Of a stretch of DNA of 64,000 nucleotides, positions 34,501 to 64,000 are shown piece after piece. How positions within the stretch are numbered: position 1 is the stretch's first letter; each line of letters opens with the position of its first letter. The notes beneath the pieces were generated by a model that was given only the letters and a program-made list of their open reading frames with translations, did no database searches and was not told where the DNA came from. The translations under genes were made by a program, and so were the position numbers. Origin of the DNA: Aptenodytes patagonicus (lineage: Eukaryota > Chordata > Aves > Sphenisciformes > Spheniscidae); contig NC_134949.1 in assembly GCF_965638725.1 (NCBI RefSeq), positions 79,700,017 through 79,764,016 of the forward strand, written 5' to 3'.

Positions 34501-37500
34501 GAAAGAGAAGAGCTCGTTCTTACATGCTAAGAGAATGACTGTAGAGATTGATCTCTAAAAATCCCCCTCCACTTGAAAGATTTAAGAGCAGAAGTAATCT
34601 GTGTTTGCCTGATGACATATGTAGAACTTATTTTAGATCTAGCCTAAAAGCACTATCCTAAAGCCAGGCCACAAATCGATTCTTCTCTTCATTGGTTTGT
34701 GACAGTTTGGTAAATGGGGGGGGGGGAGAGAATAAAATCAAGACAGACTTGTCATGACAAGCGTAAATCATCTTTCCAATGCACCATGAACTGCTGAGAT
34801 CATGAGAGCGCCTGTCATCCAACTACTTTCTGCTATCGGCCACTACCATGCTGTTTAGCCCTACCTTAATTCTGTTTATAGTTCTGGAGCTAGCCACTTT
34901 ATGCGCACAAATGGGAGCTACTTCTTGCACGAGGATACAATTAATGGTTACCAAAAATCATCTCAACATCTCCCCATCACCACACCCCCCCAATTACAAT
35001 GATTGAGAAAACCAAAAGCCTATGTTCCATTTTTAAGGATGCAGTTGCTATCAGTAGAGAGCCACATTTCTACCTAAATTTCCCAGTAATTTAAAAAAAA
35101 AAAAAAAAACCACACAACAGCATGCGCTTAGGATGTTGGCATTATTCCACATTTTGGACATCTCTTACTTCCTTCTACTTAAAAAGCCAGCACCGCTTAC
35201 ACAGTCTCCCTAGCTTCCGGCAGCCATAAAGAAAAGAAAGCAGAGTAACAGTTCTCAAGAGCAGAAACGAGCTTCTTTCTTACTCATTTCAGGCTGGGGC
35301 AATCGAGAACATCTAATGCTTAATGCTTTGTTAATCCCCAAAGATTTTACCACTTGCACAACGGGAAGGGGCAAAAGTAACAGTGCAGAAGACAGCAAGT
35401 CCTGAACATCCAAACGAAGAAAATGCAACGCTCCAAGAACAGTCTGCGTTAATCAAAATCGGTCTCCTTCCTAATCCAGCAGGAAAATGCCCCTCACGGC
35501 AGACTAGTTACAGCAACCAAGTCATACAGAAGTCAGAACTGATTCATCTGAAAAGCACATCAGGTGTAAGCTAAAGGCTATGTACACGTCATCGGCTAGA
35601 AAAATAGTGAAGATGACAAACGTCAACCATGATCCAAACGATGCATCGACAGACAGGTTACCTGCTGTAATCAATCTCCTGCTAAAGACAAAACTGAAAG
35701 CCAGACAAAGAGCAACAGCCAGCCAAGTAATTTTGAGTAACGTAGCCTTACACATGACACAGCATTTGAAGCTGTGAATGAGTTCAGACTCAAAGTTTGG
35801 TAAACAGCTTGCTTTGGTAAAATACTTGCGTCATGGAAAGGTCGTAAGACAGACAGACAACTGAAGTTCAGGCGGAGAAGAGCAACAAACTTCTTTGGAT
35901 ATTCAGTAGATGATGACTGGAGTACAAAGCTCTGCACTTCTGCGCAAGTTACAGTATGCGACTGCGTGAGCACCCGTAACTGACTGACCCGCATGAACTA
36001 CAGGAGGAGAGGCACACAAGAACCAAAGGCTACACAAGTAGAAGAACAACGTACATTGTTTGAAGTAGCCATCAATACACTTACCCAAGTTTCTGTTAGG
36101 GTAGTATACCGCTCATTTTTAAGGCATCACACTCGTTTAGAAATTCTTATTTACATCTGAGCATCCTGAATAAGTATTATATTAAAAACAAATACTCACA
36201 ATCATCAGTTTAGTGGGTATTACTATTAGGAACATCGTAACCTTTACTGAGAGGTAGCGCAGATATGAATCATCTCTGGAAGTCTGCAGAGGCTTCAAAG
36301 ATATAAATAGAATTTGCCTGCTCAGGCAGTATCACCGAGTATAAAGTCTCTGACTTTGGTTTACTACCTTGTATCATAGATGACATAATACAGTACAAAT
36401 TTTTTTGTCTAAATTATGGTCAATGCTAGTTTTGGAGCCCTACCTGAACTGGTAGGCACTCGGGGCATTCTTCTTACCTGCAAATGGCAACTCTGTTGAC
36501 CGCAACTCCAGGGAAAACTTGCAGATGGTTTCTCCATTGTAAAAAGCAAATTCCTAACACTGAAGAGAAAGCGGTAGATCATATACCAAATTTAATTACT
36601 TTGGCAGTTTATGAAATAAGTGTTTCCTTACCTTTACAATGAAGTCAGAAATGACTACTGCGAACAATCGGCTATGCTGATCTTCTCCTTATGTGCTGGG
36701 CAGGTTAACCATGGAGGTACTTACTGGGAAACACGCAATTCAGAATTCTTGCCGAGAAGGAAACTTGAATAGTAACTCTTCTTGCTCCTTGATGCTACAT
36801 CTATCACTCTCATTTTCAAAGCAAAACCTAGTCTGACACTTGCAGCGATGAGCAGGGATGGACGAGTGGGTTCTGCCAACCTTCTTGTCCTTCAGGAACA
36901 AAGGAATGCCTCTAGACTCGGTGCAGGCTTAAGGCATTCTCCATTTCTAAGTGACATAGGGTTTTGATGAACACAGTGGTTGCATCTGAATTAAAGGTTG
37001 AGTATGAGGCTTTGAACAGTCTGTAGATTAGTAAACTGCTTTTGCTGGATTTCCTCGGCAATATTGCTCCAGCAGGAAAAGCAGAACCATAAACATAAAC
37101 AACACCCTTTTATGTCGGGGGAGATGGGAGGCGGAAGAGCATGGGTTGAGTAACCACATATTGTGAAATACAGTCATGAATCACCGGAATCAACCGAATG
37201 TTGGCATGAACAGATGACAGGGAAAACATTAAAGCAGCTGGAACTAACGCTTCGAGACAAAGCTTTTTTTAAATGCAGGTGGTCTCCACTGATCTGTGCA
37301 GGGTGACTTGGTCTTTTCGAAAATTATCAGCCAGCTCCATTCATTTCGATAGGGTTTTAAAACTTTATTCCCATCTTCATTTAACCAATTTCTTTGAAGT
37401 GAATTCAGAACCATGCGAGTTAACTACTTGCATACTTATTATTCACAAATTTACGTTATTGCCTGAAGTTCAGCATCTTCAGCCGCGCGCTCACACCTCC

Positions 37501-40500
37501 ACAGGCAGCAGCTGCCCCAGTCAGCTTTGTTTCATAGGATGCCTCCTTGCCCTCTCCCACCCCTCATCCACCCTATGCTCCAACAAGGATGTTTTGCCAA
37601 AAGATCATTCTTTTTGTGTAGGTGCCATAGGGTATACATTGCATGCAGGTACAACGACAGCTATGTGGTTGGCCCATTTTATCTTCTGCGCTGGAAGTGC
37701 AGTAGAGGGAAGAAGTCCACACTCCTCACACATAAGTAAATCCAATTTGCGCGCACAAACACTTCTGTCTTGTCTGAACAAGAAAACGGATCATCTACCT
37801 TGGTTTTCACACCACCATCTCAATCCACATTAATCCTACTAGGAAAAGCCAACTAGTTTGACTTGGGGAAGAGTTTTCTGGCTTAACCAATCATAAATTA
37901 CTTATTTCCCGTTACGAGATCACTAGATCCCATCCTTATCCCTGTGAGGAACCAAGCTGGGGACAGAACTTGAATTAACTCATATTTTCCTTGATATATT
38001 TTAATATGTTTTCTTTACTGAGTAGCATCTGCTGCTCCCAGATTCTCACCGACACTGCTAATGGAAAATCGGACCCACAGTCTTCCTGCATTTTACTCCT
38101 TTGCTCTCCGCAAACTTTTAATTACAAGCTTCAGGAACCACACTTCTGACAGGAGTACACAAGTAACTATTTGCTAGCAAAGACGCGTATTTTTTCTTCA
38201 AGCTCCGAAGTGTGATTTTACTTTGTAAAATCAGACCTTGACAATAGACTTGCGTGCAAAGCAGTATTACGGTATTTCTTGGGAGCGTCTCTCCAGATGA
38301 GGACAGGCAAGACACAAAACACTGCAGGACAAAAGGACATGACTTAACTTGGCTCCCCAAAGCAGGGACTCTATTGAACAAGCTATACTGCCACGCTGTT
38401 AGAACAGTATTTTTCTTTTAGCATATTCATGAAATTAATTAATTAAAGTTGTGAAAGCTTTTCAAAGATGTACGTGGCAGTCTTCTGTCCCACCAGCATT
38501 TGGATTAAAAAACACCACCAAAACAAGCACACCTTTTCCTGTCACTAACTCATGTTGAAAGACTAACTAACCAGGTGAGGTTTATGACCATGATTTGTAA
38601 GCTTCTGCTGCTCTTTGCCTTTTGTGCTGTTTTAAATAATGCCTTCTCCACTATGGCTGCTTTCAAAAGCTTTCAATTTAAAGCATTCAAGGAAAATCAC
38701 ACTGTTCCTAAGCCATATTTTAGTCTTTCCCAACCAGTTAAGATTCCTGTCCAGTCGCATTTGCAGGCACAGAACAACACTGCCAACAATCTGCTCAAAT
38801 ATCCATATAAAGAACTAAAACACCCTGTTCTCCTTCCTAAGCTCTGTTTTTAAATTTTGCCTACCATACCACACATCTCCAAGCTATCATGCATGGCTTA
38901 GCAGATATGTCGTTACACCACACGTGGGTTCGTAAAACAGTCCCGCTCTGGGATTCGTTGAAATTAAATCATCAGCAAGTCAACTCCTATCTATAGTTGG
39001 TAACATTTGTTTGATGAGTGTTTCATTTTAACTAATTTAGATAGAAAAATCCCCCGAAGAAGCCTACTGTGAAATGTTAGTCACAAAAATCAGGTGGAGA
39101 GGGAGGACGCAGTGCCTTGCGGGTCTTTAAACCAAAACCAATTCAATGTTGGTATGCACAATTTAAGGCAATATAAGCAGTTAAGAGCTAAAGGGCAGTC
39201 TCATTTTTACAACACTGCACAAACCCATAGTGAAGTTCTTCCTGAATTTATCAGGAAGAAATCATTACAGCCATCAGTCTCTCAATATTATACACTGCAC
39301 AAACCTAAATGTTAATGACGACATAATTAAGTTTAAAACAAAACGCAGATCAGTTTAGAAGAGCTGTTTTGGGGTTTGGTTTTTTTAATGCTAGCGTCTA
39401 AAGGAAAAAACAAAAAGCCTTTTTAAACAAATTCAGGAGTACATTGACTTTTGCCTTCTTCCCCTTATACAACGTCAAGTTTTCAGAGGCTGATCATTGA
39501 AAGATTCAGCAAGCAGAGTCAGAAGTTGGGCTTCGCTCAAAGTGGAGTAAGAACAAAGAGTAAAGAGGCTACTTTGCCTCACGAGTGTCTATTTGGCAAT
39601 GCTTAGTGCCACAGAGCATTATCCCGCTGTTCATGCTTGCCACCAGTAAGAAATACATTCAAACTCAAACACTACTAGGCACAGTAGAAAGAAAACACTA
39701 TTAAGAAAATTCACGGTAGTTTAAGAGGTCTGTTTATTGGCCGCAGGGTCCAACACTTTCTGCGCTGCTGCCATACGCAAAGTCATCTCCATTTTTGGTG
39801 CACAAAGGTTCTCCTTGCTCTTTGTTCAAAGGGCTCAGTACAGCGCCAGCATGATTTTCAACCCATCATCTTTTAATCAACACTGATGATCCATGAGGCA
39901 AAAAAAGCCCAAACCATGCAACATGTGTTAGTCTGATAAAATTAGGCTGAGAATATTTATATATTTACACAGAGAACGTTCAACATTGTAACCTGCTTGC
40001 AGCCTTGTATTATCTTGACCAAGCATCCAAACAGCTACATTCTGGTGTAAAATACTCTTTCATTTAAGGTTCGGTGTAAAAGCTACTTATTTCACAATGC
40101 CTTTAATTGGATTCTACCGCACCTATTTTTGACACAGAATTTCTACACACCAGCACCACACACTTCCAGTCATACCTCACAAAACAAGATAAGGCATTCG
40201 CAGATATCTGACTGCTGTGATGACAAGAAATCCATTTTCCAGAGCTTTCAGCCACGACCTTAGGAGACCATTAGAGTCTTTCAAACACGAAGGGCGAGTC
40301 TGTAGGAGACAGCCAGTTCTTCCGAGAACTATAAACTTGTCATTTCTTGACGCTGCTACACACACCATAGATAGGAAATGAGTAAAGCAGTCTTAAATTC
40401 TAAATAAAAATTTGTTCTTAAACCCCACTGGATAACAACAGGGCTTAGGCACTTCTTAAGATTTTATCTTATAGCTATCTTTAATAAGGGGAAGCTTTAG

Positions 40501-41060
40501 ACTACAAAATACAGGACAAGCAATCATCTGGAAAGGGAAAAATTAATGATTGGCAAGAAGCAGGTCAATAGTCTAAAAGTGGAGACTATTTATGTGGACT
40601 TCACATCCATACAGAACCTCAGTGACCAGATGGGATTCTGTACACGAGGGTCTGCCAGAAGAAACCTGTCTGCAGAGCCAAGGACTTCACTGTTTAAATT
40701 AAAATTTGGTGTAAGAATATACTTTGGGAAAACCATTTTACTGTGAAAAGTCACCCATGCAAACAATTCTCTTTTCAGGAAAGCACACCGTGCCCAGAAA
40801 TGAAAAACTGAGTAACAGCAATCCAGAGCCCAACATGCTCAAGCCTTGTAAATGATGAAGACCAGGAGAACAAAAAGAGAAGGAACATGAACCCACACAA
40901 ACTGGATTAGCCAAGACAGCCGAAAGATTTGTGGCGTTTCTAAAAATGGCTGCTTCTTTTACAAGGAGACTTGGAACCCGTCTTGTACTGGCTGGCAATG
41001 AGAGAACGCGATTTCACATACACGGTGGTCTCTAAGGCAGAGCAATAATCTGCTAATACA
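34501..41060. other. Intergenic region between NUP50 and KIAA0930, no gene recognised
   Basis: No exon with conserved coding content was found on either strand. The longest frame (37,273-37,833, plus strand, 186 codons) resembles no family I know and has no splice or promoter support. CpG is more frequent than expected for such AT-rich DNA around 35,380-36,000. A 14-bp word acactgcacaaacc recurs near 39,212 and 39,292. Confidence 0.6.
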
Positions 41061-44000
41061 AAATAATTTATTTAAGAGCTTTCTTAAAAAGCAAAGGCTT
41101 TTTACTTGTTAAACTGATAGCAGTGAGAAACCTGTTAAGGGCAAAAAGGTTTACAACCTTGCATTTGACATCTATCAATATACATCATCTATGGAGAGTC
41201 CAAGCGTAAGCCTCGATCTCCAGAGGGAGTGAACGGGCAGAAGGATGGAAGAAGTTAACTGAGTAATGAGGTATGGTGGGATTCTGTAAATAAATAAAGC
41301 TCTTCTGCAAAGCTTCCCGAATTTGTTAACCGTGCTGCATTCTCAAGCATCAACATAACAACTGATGAAAACCACTGTGCTCCAACAGTTAAGACATCGA
41401 CAGCCATACAGCCTTTATGGCATGCAGAACACGCCGGTTCATTCCTCAGCAATTATTTCAATGGCCAACAGAAGCTCAAAATGGTTTACTGCTTAGGAGC
41501 TACAGAATTAAAAACCCCTCCAAATTAAAAGGGTGAGAGGTTCCTATTAACATTCCCTTTCTTTTTTGGTATAGAGCAATAGCATGCTAAGGGCCCAGCT
41601 GTGCCATCTTGACCCAAGCAAAACTTTGATCATCTTCCCTGTCAATCTGTCTATACAAGGACAACAAATTACGATTTTCAGGGTTTGTTTAAAAGCAGAA
41701 CAAAATGCAGAATTTGTTTTCCCCCACTTGATAACAGAAAGTGGGAACCAGGGGCCATACATAAGAAGTCTAAGTCAGTTGTTTAGAGAAGGAATAACTG
41801 GGAATCTGCCACATCTACTTGTTTCTGAAAAGCACTATTGACATTCAGTAGACTTTTTGACCTCTGTTTTCTATGGACATCCATCTGGGCATACCTGTAG
41901 TCCTTTTCTACTAAAAAAGGTGAGTCTTCAATGTACCTATAACATATCCACTAGCAAGACACAAGAAATAAACTGACTTTTTTTTTTAGGGTGTTTATAT
42001 TGCAGCCCTTCAAAAACTAGACATTGAAATCCAGCCACATACATGTAACAAAGCAGATGATACCTCCTGCATAATAGCTGTGGGATCTGAACTGTACTTT
42101 CTGTAACATTGCCTTTATACTAATGTACTAATTTAGAATCATTCTTCGTTTGCTCTGAAATCTTACGCAGCAAGATTTGTTCAGTCTTTCAGATCACATG
42201 AAATTAAGCTACCTAAACGTAATACGTGATACCAAGAAAGCATTACAAATTGCTGTTGACTGAGAAGTATTCAGGCACCTACCACTCGGGTTCCAATCTG
42301 GATACATTTCCTTTTCACGTGTTATTCCTCTGGCTGTTTGACTGAAAAGTATCAATTGTCACTAGTAGTGCAAATATTAACCCTCTCTCCCTTCCCTCCC
42401 CAATGACTATTTAAAGGAAAACCGAGCACTGATTTGCCCAGCCCAGCAGTATGAACATGCAGAATAAGGAGCATCTTGAGAGGCTTCAGAGTAAGACTGG
42501 TCTTCTAGCTGAAGGGCGTTTTAATTCTCAGCATGGGCATAGGGAGAATACTTGTACCGACTGACATTAGGCACAACTACCTAGGGATCTCAGGTAAGCA
42601 CCTCGGCTGCCTAGCAAGTTCCTTGAGAGGGCACTTCAGCTGCTGATTTAGGACTCCACCTCTCCCCCAGCTCAGGAAGAAAGCCTAGGCACCCAAGTTA
42701 CATGCCTCAGCTTAGACGCTGCGAACACCCTCACATACACACAACGCACAACCACACGCTCCCACGGAGCAAAGGTCAAAGGCTGCAACATGAAAAGTGG
42801 CTGTGCTGGTAATGACAAAGTGAATGTTTTTCTGACACTGTTGCAACACATTTGAAGTAAACTAAAAACTGGTGAGCCGTCCCTGTCATGCACTCATGAT
42901 GGCATTTCTAACAGCAGCAGCACTCTGCACTAATGCCATCACTTCTTCCAGGCCTAGCCTCAAATAAAAAAAGACCTCCTTAACATGCTGGATTCACCAC
43001 GTTGGGTTGAATGATAAAGTTAGTCTACCTTTATGCTGAAGTGGAGCTATTCCCATGGAACCTGAACTGAGGAAAAAAAAGCAGAAAGTCCTATTTGAGA
43101 GGTTAAGTCACCAGATGCTATTGAGAGAATAACAACAAAGCACTTTGGGAAAGGCTGGGTATGAGGGAGACAAAGGTCCAGGCTCAGAGCACATGCCATT
43201 TGGAAACTGTGGCAACAGCATTAAGTTTAGGCGCTCAGAGTCTGAAAAGTGACAAAAATGGCATCTTCGCTCTCCCTCTATGCGTGTACTGGAGTCTCAC
43301 ATGCTCTAAGTGACACGCTACCCCCCCATTGCTGTGCCAGTTATGCAGTCATAAATAAACTGAAGTATCGACTGGCTCCCATATCAAGACAGTGAACCAG
43401 ACTGCAGTAGTCTCAGTATTCAGTCATTTAGCTTTCAAATGTCAAGGACAGCAGAGTTTTGCTATTTAGAGAAAGCTGCACTTTACCTGTAAACATAAGG
43501 CTTTTTTCCTGAGAGCTCCTGACACACAATTTTCAAACCTCCCCCTATGCAATTTTTAGTCACTTTTCAGAGCAGAATTACATTTCAATCTTTTGTCTTT
43601 CAAGAAAACTCTCCGTGCTTTGGCATGTAACAGTACTGCGAAACGCCACCAGGAGACGAAGAATCTGGGCAAGCTGCCTGACCAGTAATCATCTCTCACA
43701 CCCTCCTTGGCTACAAACGCTACTGCAAGGACGACTCTACGTACTCTGAAGTCCAGTGCATGCAGGAGGATGTTGGCTAGTGGTAAGGTTTTTAGGTTTT
43801 GGAGCCCGATTACGGCCTCCTGTTTTTCCACTTTAGACTCAAACTTGTATCGACTCAGCTAACAGAGAGATAAGCAGCATTAGTACTGGATATGAACCTC
43901 GGCTTTACTATAGCAGCACATTTTTAGCTTTCTTTTCGCTGGCTCATTTTCTTAGCCAGTTCTTGAGGATGAAAATGTTGCTGTTCTTTGGTAGATATGG

Positions 44001-44660
44001 AAATCTGTCAGCAGAGTTCACCTGTCCTAACACTGACACACGAACAAATGGGAACATTTTCAGCCTCTTTTAAGCTCTGCCCTGACCCGCTGCACATACC
44101 AAAATGGCGATGTATCTTTGTAGCATTTTCTTCCTTTTCCTCCCTCAGTAGGAAATTATTTTCCCATCCCTTCAATCCCCACATGCACGCACACGCGCTC
44201 ACACACACATTAAGCCAAACCGACAAGGAGAGCGTATGGGCGAGAGTCTATGAAACGACGTTCATTAGTACATCATTATGAAATTCTCAGGTTGTTTCTC
44301 TCAAAGAATATAAAGTTTAACACATTTTGTACATATTGTTGGTTTCTTAGTTATAAAGTAAACACAGTAACAAACTGTCCATAAAGCGTTGACTCGTTTT
44401 AAAGACAGCCCCTTCTCGTTTTATCTTGCTGAAAGTCCTCTTCCAGTCAGAAACACTCAAGCGATGTACTGCAAGTGTGCATATGGTGTTTGACAGCAGA
44501 GGAAGGAAGAAAGAGGCACTTTTGATCGGCTGGTATTCTTGGACTTCCCTTTTTCCTGCGGAGGTTTATGTTCCTGACACTAGATGGTAGTGTTAGCACA
44601 GAAAACCGCTGTGGTTAGGCACACTTGGCAACAAGGCTCCAAGGCAGTGCCCGCTCTCTG
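41061..44660 (-). other. KIAA0930: Probable KIAA0930 3' UTR region (minus strand; end uncertain)
   Basis: The sequence directly downstream of the KIAA0930 stop codon (44,661). On the minus strand an ATTAAA occurs at 42,520-42,525 and an AATAAA at 41,067-41,072; either could end the transcript. The human gene has a 3' UTR of a few kilobases (from memory). No intron or coding exon is apparent. Confidence 0.4.

Positions 44661-64000
<19,340 letters not shown>

Noticed and set aside
37273-37833. 186-codon open frame on the plus strand between the two genes
   Set aside because: No recognisable family, no promoter or splice context, no conserved pattern. One frame of this length in 64 kb over six frames is not out of line with chance. 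A homology search would be decisive; a hit in other birds with conserved frame would reverse this.
42571-42720. Words such as 'cctaggcacccaag' resembling an old amniote repeat
   Set aside because: Too short and diverged to assign to any family by eye.

Overview
The window is vertebrate nuclear DNA, most likely from a bird. Genes are split into short exons with GT/AG introns, the background is AT-rich, and there is one promoter CpG island. I see CR1-type LINE remnants and a solo LTR of an ERVL-like family that I recognise (from memory) as common in neoavian genomes. Two protein-coding genes can be built exon by exon, and their adjacency (NUP50 next to KIAA0930) matches human 22q13.31.

Layout: (1) About 1-15,700 is intergenic DNA upstream of NUP50, with no gene I can support. 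It holds ancient repeat debris (an antisense CR1 at about 12.9-13.6 kb and two SINE-like fragments) and several short perfect palindromes. (2) About 16.2-17.5 kb is a CpG island promoter with NRF1, YY1, E-box, inverted CCAAT and Sp1-type motifs, and the non-coding first exon of NUP50 ending at 16,980. (3) 19,949-30,300 (+) holds the complete NUP50 coding sequence in seven coding exons, 470 codons plus stop, with a polyadenylation signal at 30,456. (4) About 30.5-44.6 kb separates two convergent genes and contains no recognisable gene. Part is probably long 3' UTR of either gene, and there is an orphan CpG-rich patch at about 34.3-34.5 kb. (5) 44,661-64,000 (-) holds the last eight coding exons of KIAA0930 (C22orf9; DUF2045 family), 326 residues. 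The first 75-80 residues lie beyond the right edge. Its introns carry a CR1 fragment, a possible MIR/CORE-SINE remnant, a complete solo LTR with a 5-bp target duplication (61,720-62,252), and AT-rich simple sequence.

NUP50 is a mobile nuclear-pore basket nucleoporin that works with importin-alpha and Ran in nuclear import. KIAA0930 is a conserved protein of unknown function. The two sit tail to tail and nothing in the sequence suggests a shared pathway. I found no novel multi-gene system. The observations worth checking are about splicing and isoforms: a juxtaposed acceptor/donor in KIAA0930, a NAGNAG acceptor, a run of five phase-0 exons, loss of the internal Met used for the mammalian short NUP50 isoform, a C12 tract at the NUP50 start-codon exon, and uORFs in exon 1. 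A few precise palindromes and one 26-bp duplicated word in NUP50 intron 3 also stand out.
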